Shown here: piece by piece, positions 34,892-44,608 of the stretch
Numbering within the stretch: the stretch's first letter is position 1
Layout: the number at the start of each line of letters is the position of its first letter
Source: Symbiopectobacterium purcellii_A
Lineage (GTDB): Bacteria; Pseudomonadota; Gammaproteobacteria; Enterobacterales; Enterobacteriaceae
Direction of reading: 5' to 3'
Length of the DNA stretch: 64,000 nt
NCBI RefSeq assembly: GCF_052050035.1
Contig: NZ_CP189882.1
Coordinates: 372,001-436,000, forward strand
The notes under the pieces: generated by a model
Told to the model about the DNA's origin: nothing
Databases searched by the model: none
Seen by the model: the letters and a program-made list of their open reading frames with translations, nothing else
Position numbers and translations under genes: made by a program

Positions 34892-35325
34892 GATATTCTT
34901 TCCTCTATCTCGTTATCTTCAATTTTGGCATCGCTAATACGCTTATTTTTTCGCGCCTGCTGTTGCAGCGATTCATACTTATTTATCTTTCTATCAAGCA
35001 GTTTCCTTTTTTCGAATATCGCCAGGCGCTCTTGCTCACACTTTTCCTGTTCAAGCATTTTTTGAGATTTTTGGACTTTAATGTCCGCCAATTTCCTCTT
35101 GAGTGCGCCCTGTCGTCGTTGTATCGCGAAGATTTTCGCTTTATTGGTTTCGCCTCCGGGATACAAACTTCGGCTGAGCATCTCAATGGCCGAAATCTCT
35201 TTTTCGAAGCTGTCTATCTGGGTGATTAATGTGTTGTGCTCACTTTTTTTTCTATTGAGCAGAACATCATTACGTTGAATTTTTAGGGCAACATGCCCCA
35301 CCAACGTTTTCATCTCACGAAGCAT
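34879..35325 (-). CDS. spaM: T3SS ATPase central stalk SpaM/InvI (SctO)
   Basis: The 148-residue protein is almost entirely charged helix (SEHNTLITQIDSFEKEISAI, KVQKSQKMLEQEKCEQERLA, KLLDRKINKYESLQQQARKN), fitting the two-helix coiled-coil stalk that couples the ATPase hexamer to the InvA nonamer. Salmonella SpaM has 147 residues. It overlaps both invC and spaN by about 11-13 bp. Confidence 0.92.
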   Translation of the reverse strand: MLREMKTLVGHVALKIQRNDVLLNRKKSEHNTLITQIDSFEKEISAIEMLSRSLYPGGETNKAKIFAIQRRQGALKRKLADIKVQKSQKMLEQEKCEQERLAIFEKRKLLDRKINKYESLQQQARKNKRISDAKIEDNEIEERISWRR

Positions 35326-36607
35326 GACGTTTCATCTCATCGGTTATCGTATTGAAATCAGCACGCTCATCGACACGCTGTTTCAACCAGGCAAACAAGC
35401 GATCTCGTTTATTCATGGCGCGATCGTTCTCTTCATTTTCGCCCGGTTGATATTCGCCCAGATCGACAAAGAGTTGCAGCTCATCAATTTTTGCCAAAAC
35501 GCGACGCAGTTCGCCCGCGTAGTGAAGATGTTCACTGTCACAAACCCGATTAGCGACGCGACTGACACTATTCAGAACATCAATCGCTGGATAGTGATTT
35601 TTGGCCGCCAACTTGCGGCTCAGGTAGATATGCCCGTCAAGAATTGAGCGAATTTCTTCTGCAATAGGATCGGGCTCGTCATCGCTTTCCAAAAGAATGG
35701 TGTAATAGGCCGTGATACTTCCTGTTTGGGTGACGCCCGGGCGTTCCAATAGCTTGGGCAGGGCATCAAAGACCGAGGCAGGGTAACCACGCCGTGCGGG
35801 TGATTCCCCCGTAGCCAGAGCCACATCGCGTAGTGCCCTGGCATAACGCGTAATCGAATCCAGGAAGAGCACGACATTCATGCCTGCGTCGCGAAAATAT
35901 TCAGCAACCGTGGTTGCAACCTGCGCGGCATTGCAACGATTCAACGATGAATAATCTGAAGTCGCATAAACCAAAACACACTGGCTCTGACGATCGGATT
36001 CGCGCAATGCTTCAATGAATTCCGTCACTTCACGCCCACGCTCACCGACAAGCGCAATCACAAAAACATCCGCTTGTGATTGCTCGATAAGCATGTGCAT
36101 CAAGGTCGTTTTCCCACACCCCGCCGATGCAAAAATGCCCATGCGCTGACCCACGCCGCAGGTAATCAGCCCGTCAATGGCACGGATTCCGGTCCAAAAC
36201 GGCTGCTGGATGCCCACCCGGTCCTGATAAATCGGAGGTGGCGCATCAATGGTGCGACGCTGCCAGGCAAACCCTCGCTCCTCTCCTGCCAATCGCTCGA
36301 CAACTTCACCAAACGGGTTCAGTACACAACCCAGCAGGTCATGACTCAGTACAACCGACAGCCCTGTCCCTGTAGGACAAATTACCGCCTCTCGCGACAA
36401 ACCTTGCGCATTGCCTATCAAACTCAGCAGTGTCGTATCGCCATGAAACCCCAATACCTGAGCGCGAGCCAGTATATCTGGCTGATTCCAGCCTTGGCGA
36501 ACTTCGCAGACTTCCCCGACAGTCACACCGGGCAGCCGCGCTTCAATGATGGAGCCAGACAGGCGCAAAGGATGTGCTTGTTGACGTAAGAGCTGTCGGG
36601 TCGCCAT
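35315..36607 (-). CDS. invC: T3SS ATPase InvC/SpaL (SctN)
   Basis: The 430-residue protein (Salmonella InvC 431) is an F1-beta-like ATPase with Walker A ASAGCGKT at about 160-167. GERGREVTEFIEALR lies at about 188-202, and the Walker B strand NVVLFLD ends at Asp250. The segment ATGESPARRGYPASVFDALP carries the signature loop. It unfolds substrates and strips chaperones at the base of the export machine. It lies between invB (1-bp overlap) and spaM. The catalytic motifs are intact. Confidence 0.97.
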   Translation of the reverse strand: MATRQLLRQQAHPLRLSGSIIEARLPGVTVGEVCEVRQGWNQPDILARAQVLGFHGDTTLLSLIGNAQGLSREAVICPTGTGLSVVLSHDLLGCVLNPFGEVVERLAGEERGFAWQRRTIDAPPPIYQDRVGIQQPFWTGIRAIDGLITCGVGQRMGIFASAGCGKTTLMHMLIEQSQADVFVIALVGERGREVTEFIEALRESDRQSQCVLVYATSDYSSLNRCNAAQVATTVAEYFRDAGMNVVLFLDSITRYARALRDVALATGESPARRGYPASVFDALPKLLERPGVTQTGSITAYYTILLESDDEPDPIAEEIRSILDGHIYLSRKLAAKNHYPAIDVLNSVSRVANRVCDSEHLHYAGELRRVLAKIDELQLFVDLGEYQPGENEENDRAMNKRDRLFAWLKQRVDERADFNTITDEMKRHAS

Positions 36608-37008
36608 TAACGAATCACTCCCAAAAAGGCTTCTTGCAATTGGAAGAATTCGTCCATGGCATCCGAAAAGCGAGCACCGTCAGTCAGATAGTCAGGATGT
36701 ACCAGCCCTTTTAATTCAATGGCATCATTGTTAATGGCAATCTGTAATTGCCCGGTCAGCGCAAAGTGGCACCCTTCCATAATTTTTTCTTGGATTTGGG
36801 CTGATTTATGCTGCAATAACCCAGGTGTGTTTTCGCTGAGCTGTGACCAAATCCATATCTGCCCATCCACATTGCTGATTAACAAACTGGGATAATTTTC
36901 AAAATCGAGCGCAATGGTTGAATGACCATCAAAATCACTCAGAATGGATTCATCCACCCCACTGTGCAGTAGCGCATCACGAACCAATTTTACAATATCA
37001 ATATACAT
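36607..37008 (-). CDS. invB: T3SS class IB effector chaperone InvB
   Basis: The 133-residue protein (Salmonella InvB 135) contains IDIVKLVRDALLHSGVDESI, PSLLISNVDGQIWIWSQLSE and ALTGQLQIAINNDAIELKGL, the alpha/beta pattern of class I chaperones. In Salmonella, InvB serves SipA, SopA, SopE and SopE2. Its presence supports the idea that the repeat protein in the sipA position is an InvB client. It lies between invA and invC with a 1-bp overlap. Confidence 0.92.
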   Translation of the reverse strand: MYIDIVKLVRDALLHSGVDESILSDFDGHSTIALDFENYPSLLISNVDGQIWIWSQLSENTPGLLQHKSAQIQEKIMEGCHFALTGQLQIAINNDAIELKGLVHPDYLTDGARFSDAMDEFFQLQEAFLGVIR

Positions 37009-37024
37009 TTCAGCTTTTCCTTAA

Positions 37025-39073
37025 TTAAATGGTTTTCACCACATTGATTGACACCGTATCGGTTATTTCACCGAACGACATAACTTCAAGATCTTTAAAG
37101 CGTGACTCGAGAAAACGCTTTAAGAAACGGCGTATATCGACCGAGGAGAGCACGACTAAATCTTTACAAGACATCGCGACACTCTCCATGGCCAGTGCAA
37201 AACGATCAATCAGCTCATCCGCCACGGCAGGTTCAAGATGAAGGAACACACCCGTTGAGGTATTTCTAATACTCTGGCGAATCTGGTCTTCAAATTCCGC
37301 GGATAACATAATCACGCGAAGCGAATTTCCCACAGAGAATTTATGGCAAATATAACGTGAGAGAGCACCGCGAACATGCTCCACCAGCGAAATAACCTCT
37401 TTTTCACGCGGCGCCCATTGGGCAAGGGCCTCCATAATTAACCGCATATTACGCACTGAAATACGTTCACTCAAAAGGCGCTGCAATACTTCAGAAATGC
37501 GCTGAATAGTGGCATGTCGTATCACTTCTTTCATCAGATCAGGGTATTTCTCTTCCATTTTATCGAGAATATGTTTTGTTTCCTGAACACCGAAATACTC
37601 GTTAACATGACGAATCAACACGGCCGCCAAGGTGTAATACATTTCATCAATACCACTACGCAGTTGATACCCTAATGCCGCAACAGATTCCCGCTGTTCT
37701 TCGGCAATCCATTGCATGTTATCAATGGTAGACACCGGTATCCCAAGCTGTAGCAGCTCGTCAGAACCGTTCACAACGCGGTACTGATTGAATTTTATTT
37801 GAAAACGCTCTGCGCTAATTTCATTGATTAACACAGACACGGTTTCAGGCTCTATGTGCTCGGACGCTCTCACCGTTATTTCCGGCAGGTTTATCCCATA
37901 ATCAATGAAGAATTGACTGCGAAAGCGTTCTGTAATATTCGCCTTTCCCAGTATTTGTTCATCACTTTTGTTAACGACAAGAATCAAGGGCACCGTTTCT
38001 GCTGAAACATTATTCAGATTATTAATGATACCCAGTGAGCTTTCCCCTTCGGCTAACACATCCCCTTCATAAGGTTGGTGTGACGTTGCCCCCTCAAGTT
38101 CGACCTGTGCCTTGTTGTGTTTCCAACGTTGATAGCCATAAAGTCCGGCGAGCAGCAATGCCAAAATCATAAAGACAGAAAAAGGGAATCCCGGCAGACA
38201 GCCGATACCCAAGGCAATAATCGCCGCAATCACCAGTACCGATGAGTTGGTGAACAGCTGATCAACAATGGTGCGCCCCATGTTGTCGCCATCGCCATTA
38301 ACACGCGTCACAATGAAACCCGCACCGATGGCGATCAATAGTGCTGGGATTTGAGCAACCAGACCGTCACCGATCGTCAACATCGTATAGGTAGAAAGCG
38401 CGGTTGACATGTCCATGCCATTAATGAACACACCGACACTGATGCCACCAATGAAGTTGATGAAGATGACGATAATTCCAGCAATCGCATCGCCCTTGAT
38501 AAACTTCATCGCGCCATCAAAAGAGCCGTAGAGCTGGCTTTCACGCTCGACCACACTGCGCCGTGACATGGCATCTTCCGCGTCGATGGAACCCGCGCGC
38601 AAATCTGCATCAATACTCATTTGCTTGCCTGGCATGCCATCCAGAGAGAAGCGTGCTGCCACTTCGGCGACGCGTTCTGCACCTTTGGTTATCACCATAA
38701 ACTGCACGACGGTGACTATCGCAAAAATCACAAAACCAACAACCAGGTTTTCCCCAATAACAAACTCACCGAATGTGGAAATTATGTCCCCCGCATCCGC
38801 ATCGTTTAATATCAAACGGCTAGTACTCACGGATAGCGCTAATCGAAACAGCGTCGTAATCAACAACACCGCGGGAAATGTTGAAAAGCTCAGTATTTTA
38901 TCAATATAAAATGATGCTAAAAAAACCAGAATGGATAAAACAATGTTCAACCCAATCAAGAAATCGACCAAATAGGTTGGCAGAGGAATAACCAACATAG
39001 AAATGATCACAACAATCAATATAAGAATAAAGAGTTCCGGATGGTTCCTTAGCCGATTTAAAAAGTCAATCAT
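37025..39073 (-). CDS. invA: T3SS export-gate protein InvA (SctV)
   Basis: This 682-residue protein (Salmonella InvA 685) has an N-terminal half with about eight membrane helices to residue ~320 (PELFILILIVVIISMLVIPL, LVVGFVIFAIVTVVQFMVIT). The SctV/FlhA signature is RVAEVAARFSLDGMPGKQMS IDADLRAG. The C-terminal cytosolic half, which forms a nonameric ring that binds chaperone-substrate complexes, includes ETKHILDKMEEKYPDLMKEV and LSSVDIRRFLKRFLESRFKD. The frame is intact. invA is 36 bp from invE. Confidence 0.97.
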   Translation of the reverse strand: MIDFLNRLRNHPELFILILIVVIISMLVIPLPTYLVDFLIGLNIVLSILVFLASFYIDKILSFSTFPAVLLITTLFRLALSVSTSRLILNDADAGDIISTFGEFVIGENLVVGFVIFAIVTVVQFMVITKGAERVAEVAARFSLDGMPGKQMSIDADLRAGSIDAEDAMSRRSVVERESQLYGSFDGAMKFIKGDAIAGIIVIFINFIGGISVGVFINGMDMSTALSTYTMLTIGDGLVAQIPALLIAIGAGFIVTRVNGDGDNMGRTIVDQLFTNSSVLVIAAIIALGIGCLPGFPFSVFMILALLLAGLYGYQRWKHNKAQVELEGATSHQPYEGDVLAEGESSLGIINNLNNVSAETVPLILVVNKSDEQILGKANITERFRSQFFIDYGINLPEITVRASEHIEPETVSVLINEISAERFQIKFNQYRVVNGSDELLQLGIPVSTIDNMQWIAEEQRESVAALGYQLRSGIDEMYYTLAAVLIRHVNEYFGVQETKHILDKMEEKYPDLMKEVIRHATIQRISEVLQRLLSERISVRNMRLIMEALAQWAPREKEVISLVEHVRGALSRYICHKFSVGNSLRVIMLSAEFEDQIRQSIRNTSTGVFLHLEPAVADELIDRFALAMESVAMSCKDLVVLSSVDIRRFLKRFLESRFKDLEVMSFGEITDTVSINVVKTI

Positions 39074-39109
39074 CCTATCAACCTATTTTATTCAACTTAT
39101 GTAAAGAAA

Positions 39110-40240
39110 TCACGGTGCGGTTTTCCGCTGTTCAATTCGTTCGTGGTATAACGCAGCATTGAGTCTGCCTTCAAAACACATCAATAATTTTATTCTTCCT
39201 TCTTCTGAAAAAAAAACTTCATGAGGTAATTTTTTGCAATAGTAGTAGATCATTTGTAAAACTATCGCTCGATTCTTATGTTCAGCAAAACGTAAATAGT
39301 GACCTACCGTTTGCGAAAGCAACATATCCACATCATCAGTGTGTTCGATCATGCCAAAGAGCAATAGCAGCCAGGTCGCTTCTTTCTCATCAATATCGCG
39401 AATGAGAGGATTTTTGAGTAACCCTTGCACAAACAAAATATCACTCGATCGGATACGCTTAATTTGCTTTATTCTTTCCTGAAGAAAGAAAAACTCCGAA
39501 TGACTACAACTGGGATCGGCCGCGTCAATATCTGCCAACAGCGCATCTTCCATAAACGTAGTCAGTATACCGCGATTTTCAACGCCGTAGGTCGATATCC
39601 ACGTTTGGTACTGCATCAGATCGGTATCATCATTGGCCAAAAAGCTGCGATAGCTCTCACGCAGTAATGTGGGAGTCATCTTGAGCGTCGAACCTAATAA
39701 CCGAGCCTTTAACGCAACATTAATTCCGGCTTTTAAGCGCTTGGGGTCCGCTTCTTTTTCAACCTGGGACAACAGCGCTTTAAGGCGTTTCCGGCGTATT
39801 TCATCCAGATTGCGTCGATACAACAGCTCGCGTAGAACCATCACCAGATCGCTCTCATCTGGAAATAATGCGCGCGCCTGTTGTAAAAAACGCATAATAG
39901 CCGCCCCTTCTTTCCCATTCAGGGCTTGAATCAGCTTGCTCACCTTCGGCTGAGCATCATCATCCAACACACGATCAAAGCTGCTTTCTTCCATTGCGCT
40001 TGATTTCTTTTCATATTTTCTGCGCTGGCGAAAACTTCCCGCAACCGCAGACATATCATCAGCAGCGTTATATAACTTCTGCGCTCTGGCTGCGGGAGAA
40101 AGATCTTCCATATCCTGCATTTCATCGCCAGAAGAAACATTATTCTGTTCAGCAGAAATATTTTTTTCTGCATTCTGCTTCTCTCGTCGAGCCATCTGAA
40201 GCTGGAGAGGAGAACTGCCGGGACCTACGCTTATCGCCAT
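39110..40240 (-). CDS. invE: T3SS gatekeeper InvE (SctW)
   Basis: The 376-residue protein (Salmonella InvE 372) has the SctW pattern: an N-terminal secretion-signal-like polar region, LSPAARAQKLYNAADDMSAV, and helical repeats (GKEGAAIMRFLQQARALFPD, LRESYRSFLANDDTDLMQYQ). SctW holds back effectors until translocators have been exported and interacts with SicA-SipB complexes in Salmonella. It overlaps the invG stop by 10 bp. The frame is intact. Confidence 0.93.
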   Translation of the reverse strand: MAISVGPGSSPLQLQMARREKQNAEKNISAEQNNVSSGDEMQDMEDLSPAARAQKLYNAADDMSAVAGSFRQRRKYEKKSSAMEESSFDRVLDDDAQPKVSKLIQALNGKEGAAIMRFLQQARALFPDESDLVMVLRELLYRRNLDEIRRKRLKALLSQVEKEADPKRLKAGINVALKARLLGSTLKMTPTLLRESYRSFLANDDTDLMQYQTWISTYGVENRGILTTFMEDALLADIDAADPSCSHSEFFFLQERIKQIKRIRSSDILFVQGLLKNPLIRDIDEKEATWLLLLFGMIEHTDDVDMLLSQTVGHYLRFAEHKNRAIVLQMIYYYCKKLPHEVFFSEEGRIKLLMCFEGRLNAALYHERIEQRKTAP

Positions 40241-41913
40241 TTTTGGCTGTCCAAATAATTGGTCATCCAGTTTTGCAATTGATCGTTACCCAGATCTTTG
40301 CGTATATCGTTAATCATCGTATGTGCATCCGGTGATAACGGCGCATCAATCTCTCTTGGCTGAATCAGGAATACCCGAACCATGCTTGATTCTTGGTCGC
40401 GAGAATATTGGAACAGTTTACCAAGCAGGGGAATGTCACCTAACAACGGAATCTTTCCTTCCACCGTGCTTCTTTCATCATGGGTATACCCACCAATCAG
40501 CAAGCTCTTTCCTTTCGGCACGCGGGCGATGGTGCTGATATTGGTTCTGCCAACTTCAGGTAACGTGGAATCGTTGGTTTTGGTGGTATCAAACTGGCTA
40601 CCGTCTTCAACGTTCAGCATCATTTCTATTTCGCCGTTCGCGGTAAAACGAGGAAGAACACTGACCGAGGTACCGTAGGTAACGTTTTCTAACTGGGCGG
40701 TGCGTTCACCCACCAGGCTGGCATAGAAGGTTCGACTATTGTCAAAAATGGCCGGAATATTTTCCTGGGTTAGCAACATGGGGCGGGAAACAATGTTGGC
40801 CTTTTTCTTCTCGCTCAACGCCAATGCCGTAACCATAAAGCTGGCGCCATCAATGGTGCTAGTGCCACCGTTAAGCGAAATACCCAGATTGCCTCCGACA
40901 TTCAGATTTCCGTTCCACTGAACACCAAGGTTGTCGAATGCTTCTTTTTGTAAATCCACAATCCAAACGGAAAGTTCAATATGCCGCTTGGCAACATCCA
41001 GGGTTTTCGCCAGACTACGAATATATTCAACCTGCTGAGGGCTTCCTCGCACCAGAATACTGTTGGTTCCCGGTTCAGCAATAACACTCACTTCACTGTC
41101 AGTATGTGCAATATTCACCGCAGCCATCGCATCTTCATGGGCATAGCTGTCAAGCAAATCCTGTGGCAGATCGGAGGTATCCAGCTCGCTTTTAACCGGT
41201 TTACGTGGCACCACCTGCATGCTCCTTCCCGCTGTCGGCGCGGTGCTGATAATTTTATTTATTACCGTCGAAATGCCTGGAATGACGATTTTCTCATCGC
41301 GGTACTTAAAGGAGCGGTCCTCGACAAAGGTGTTGTGTAGCTGAATCACGGCGATGATCTCTCGCCCGTCGAAGGTATCGTTTTTTTGATCGAGATATTT
41401 CGCCGTACTCGTGATCAGATCGACATAGATTGGCGGTCCAGACACATAAAACGTGGCATTACGATTATCCGAACGCAGAGGAAAACGAGGATCGTGCAGA
41501 CCTGAATTCTTCAAAAAGCTTTCAACCGTGCTGAATGACGTATTACGCAACACGATAACTGCATTACGCATTTCCGTTGCGTCATAGACATAGATGGCCT
41601 GACCATCACTGTACCAAATCAGCCCAAGCTGCTCGGATAAAGATACCAGTACATCCTTCGGACGGCTCAGATCAAACTCACCGGTGACCTTTTTGCGTAC
41701 CGCCAGCTTACTTAAAATGAAGGGTTTTCTCATAGCAGCAGAGATAGCATCAAAAATGCCATTCACACTCTCTTGCCGGGCCATATATCCGCTTCCCTGG
41801 CGAGAGGATTGATTATTCTCATTTACTGTTTCTGCGAATGCCTGTATTGGCATTAATGCAAACAGTACTATGGCTATTGATGCCCGTATTTTTGTCGAAA
41901 AATCTGTACTCAT
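40231..41913 (-). CDS. invG: T3SS outer-membrane secretin InvG (SctC)
   Basis: The 560-residue protein (Salmonella InvG 562) has a signal peptide (SIAIVLFALMPIQAFAET, cleavage near residue 28), N-domains (MRKPFILSKLAVRKKVTGEF, YVDLITSTAKYLDQKNDTFD, VRGSPQQVEYIRSLAKTLDV) and the secretin core (VSRPMLLTQENIPAIFDNSR, GKSLLIGGYTHDERSTVEGK IPLLGDIPLLGKLF). It forms the outer-membrane ring. The C-terminal S-domain would dock a pilotin, but invH, the Salmonella pilotin gene next to invF, is not in this window. The frame is intact. Confidence 0.96.
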   Translation of the reverse strand: MSTDFSTKIRASIAIVLFALMPIQAFAETVNENNQSSRQGSGYMARQESVNGIFDAISAAMRKPFILSKLAVRKKVTGEFDLSRPKDVLVSLSEQLGLIWYSDGQAIYVYDATEMRNAVIVLRNTSFSTVESFLKNSGLHDPRFPLRSDNRNATFYVSGPPIYVDLITSTAKYLDQKNDTFDGREIIAVIQLHNTFVEDRSFKYRDEKIVIPGISTVINKIISTAPTAGRSMQVVPRKPVKSELDTSDLPQDLLDSYAHEDAMAAVNIAHTDSEVSVIAEPGTNSILVRGSPQQVEYIRSLAKTLDVAKRHIELSVWIVDLQKEAFDNLGVQWNGNLNVGGNLGISLNGGTSTIDGASFMVTALALSEKKKANIVSRPMLLTQENIPAIFDNSRTFYASLVGERTAQLENVTYGTSVSVLPRFTANGEIEMMLNVEDGSQFDTTKTNDSTLPEVGRTNISTIARVPKGKSLLIGGYTHDERSTVEGKIPLLGDIPLLGKLFQYSRDQESSMVRVFLIQPREIDAPLSPDAHTMINDIRKDLGNDQLQNWMTNYLDSQKWR

Positions 41914-41919
41914 CTGACT

Positions 41920-42675
41920 TTAACTCGCTTGCAATAATTTCTTCAAATTCCTTGGCGAAACACCAATCACCTCTTTCACCTCATTGGAGAAATGAGAAAG
42001 TGATGCATATCCATGATTCATTGCGATAGTCGTTAAATTATTATCGCCATTAATCAATTCAAAAAGTGCCTGCCCCAAACGCCAATCACGTAGCGCAGAT
42101 TTTGCCGTATTGCCTAATGCGCGCCGCGATAAACGTCGAAAATGAGAAACTGAGAGTCCATAACGCGCACAGAGCGTCTGCACACGTTGGGTGGAATTAC
42201 TTCGATATGAATCAAAAAGAAACTCAACCAGGGCATACCATTCAGATTGTCTCAATACATTGGAAAAACACGCCAGATCTTCAGCCCCCAACAACGTCTG
42301 ATGCAAAAGCCAATATTCCATCTCCTTTTGCTCAGGTTCATTGCCGAGTGTCGTTGGCATACTGGCCATCAGCGTTCTTGTACAGTGAGTATTTTCTTTA
42401 TTCATTGATTTATCGATAAACACTTGCAGCTTTGCCAGCAACGTAAAATCAAGAAATAAACAATGTAATTCACCGTGCTCAACGGTCACTGAAGCCGGTG
42501 CGATGGCAAGCAAACGGCGCTGGTCAGCAGGAATTATGCATTCCACCGTATTTGCTTTGTCGCGAAAGCGAAGGTAACATTCTTGACCGCTGTTCTGTGC
42601 CAGTAATAAAGCATACTGAGAGAACTGATATTCCTCGCCAACATTAAGCTGACGGTATTGCCCCATATCTTCCAT
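41920..42675 (-). CDS. invF: AraC-family T3SS activator InvF
   Basis: This 251-residue protein has a C-terminal AraC-type double helix-turn-helix from about residue 145 (TQRVQTLCARYGLSVSHFRR LSRRALG, LTTIAMNHGYASLSHFSNEV, IGVSPRNLKKLLQAS). In Salmonella, InvF with SicA activates sicA-sip and effector genes, and it is the first gene of the inv operon as here. The invG start lies 7 bp after its stop. The N-terminal domain contains CYLRFRDKANTVECIIPADQ. Confidence 0.93.
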   Translation of the reverse strand: MEDMGQYRQLNVGEEYQFSQYALLLAQNSGQECYLRFRDKANTVECIIPADQRRLLAIAPASVTVEHGELHCLFLDFTLLAKLQVFIDKSMNKENTHCTRTLMASMPTTLGNEPEQKEMEYWLLHQTLLGAEDLACFSNVLRQSEWYALVEFLFDSYRSNSTQRVQTLCARYGLSVSHFRRLSRRALGNTAKSALRDWRLGQALFELINGDNNLTTIAMNHGYASLSHFSNEVKEVIGVSPRNLKKLLQAS

Positions 42676-42849
42676 TGATTAGCTCTTTTGCATCCAAACG
42701 TTCGATGCAGTATAAAGTCTCGCCAATGGCATTCCTGATGAGATAATAATGGTTGGCCTTCTTGCTTCCGGCACCGCCATCAAATTATAAGAGGTAATAG
42801 CTTTTTTTATATTTTATTTCATAAAGATAATTAAAGTTAAATGAACTTA
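42676..42849. other. invF upstream region up to the IS5 insertion
   Basis: These 174 bases should hold the inv-spa promoter. The part next to the IS (42785-42849) is very AT-rich, with TTTTTTATATTTTATTTC at 42803-42820 and TAATTAAAGTTAAATG at 42828-42843. IS5 copy 2 begins at 42850, so any more distal regulatory sequence or upstream gene (such as invH) has been displaced. Confidence 0.5.
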
Positions 42850-42906
42850 GAACCTATCCCAAAATGAATTGTAAATTAATAAGTAATAGCAATTTCTGAG
42901 GGAAGT

Positions 42907-44608
42907 ATGGCAAGCAATAAGTGGCCGATCAGCGATGAACTCTGGGGGAAAATGGTTCCGTTGCTCCCGGAACACAAAACCCACCATCCGCTGGGTACGC
43001 ATCGCAGGCGGGTTGATAATCGTGCCGCAATGAACGCCATTCTCTTTGTGCTCAGAACGGGTTGCCAGTGGAATGCCCTGAATGCCACCGGGATATGCTC
43101 GTCAAGCTCCGCTCACCGCCGCTTCCAGGAGTGGCGGGATGCAGGAGTTTTTGAACGGTTCTGGCAGAACGGTTCTGGCAGAACGGGTTGCTGGCCTGCG
43201 AGCAGCTGGATGCTATCGACTGGTCATGGCTGTCGATGGATGGTTGTATGACGAAGTCACCGCTGGCAGGCTCAAAAAAACAGGACGGAATCCCACAGAC
43301 CGGGGGAAACAGGGTGTAAAGCGTAGCCTGATGACCGATGCGAACGGGCTTCCCCTCTCTCTGGTTGTCTCAGGGGCAAATACCCACGACATATAGCCAA
43401 GCGACTTAATTTTGATTACACCATATGGACTGAGAACAAACTCTCTGTATCGCAACCCATCTCTCTTTTTTTGCTTTTTGCTTGTGCCCATTTATGCTCA
43501 ATTGGGTTAAGATCTGGCGAATATGTAGGCAAATACTCCACCATATACCCTGCATCGATGATGACTTGTTGAATATTATGTTTTTTGTGAAAAGTGGCAT
43601 TGTCCATCATGATTACACTGTTTTTAGGGAGTACTGGGATAAGGACTTGTGTGACCCAGGCATAGAAAACATCGCTGTTAATATTGATATCAAATAATCC
43701 GATAGCAAACAGCGTTGTGCCTAATAAAGCGCCGATAACATTTGTTCTTCCCCTAGCTCCCCAGTTCTTCAGGCCAAAACACCGTTGACCTTTTGGGGAA
43801 TAGCCGTGAGTCCGTGGGGCATCGTGTGAAAAACCACTTTCATCAATAAAAACAATAGGTTTACCTTCTTTTTCATACTGTTGCTTTTTTTGTTGAAATC
43901 CCTGCCGGGCGTTTTCGTCGGCTTTCGGATGACGTAGAGTTTTTTTTATAGGTCAATCCCAGCTTTTTAAGCGCTTGCCAAATGGCCTTCTGACAAACGC
44001 CAAAACGCTCTGCACGTTCTTTTTGGTAAGCATCTGGATATTGTTCAACATCTTTTATCAACTCGGATTTATCGATCTTTCGCTGACGCGTGGTCGATGC
44101 TTTTGACTCTATTTGATTAATCCAACGCGATACAGAGGCAGGGCCAATCCGAAATTGCTTCGCTGTTTCTCGGATACTCAACCCTTCGTTTTTCCGTGTA
44201 GATATCACTTTACGTCTAAAATCAATTGAATAGCTCATTTAAATAATGTAATCAAAATTAAGTCGTTTAGCTATAAAGCTGGTTGCTGATACTCTCGACG
44301 CCCTTCAGACGGGCAGACGCGGCAGAAAGCTCCGCCTCTGTCTGGACAAAGGCTATGAAGCCGGATGGCTGGAGGCCTGTCTGAAAAGTCGTCGTTACGA
44401 ACCTCATATCCAGTCAAGGAAAGAGGAGTCGGAAGCCATCAAAAACACGGATTTTAAAGCTCACCGCTGGGTAGTGGAGAGAACGCACAGCTGGATGAAT
44501 CGCTTTCGTCGGGTTCTGACTCGCTGGGAGAAGAAAGTCGAAAATTATGAGGCGATGCTGCATTTTACCTGCGGCATCATTGTCTGGAATAAAATCCTAT
44601 TGGGATAG
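42907..44608 (+). pseudogene. IS5-family transposase, broken by a 14-bp duplication and IS630
   Basis: Starts MASNKWPISDELWGKMVPL. GGTTCTGGCAGAAC is duplicated in tandem near 43157-43184, which shifts the frame (copy 1 lacks the duplication). After the A7 frameshift tract near 43273-43279 the DDE part (RKTGRNPTDRGKQG-type, NTHDI) is interrupted by IS630 copy C. It resumes KLVADTLDALQTGRRGRKLR to RWVVERTHSWMNRFRRVLTR and a stop at 44608. Copy C is at TA: excision restores THD-I-KLVAD. Confidence 0.9.
43392..44275 (-). mobile_element. IS630-family element, copy C (in IS5)
   Basis: 884 bp including the end TAs, minus orientation. Transposase frames are at 44238-43873 (HTH part) and on to 43416 (DDE part), with the conserved A8 tract. 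It differs from the others by one substitution near 43884 (KKATV instead of KKTTV). Confidence 0.93.

Noticed and set aside
18197..42675. Flagellar export apparatus instead of T3SS
   Set aside because: Needle, rod, secretin, translocators and the SPI-1 gene order are present, which flagellar loci lack.
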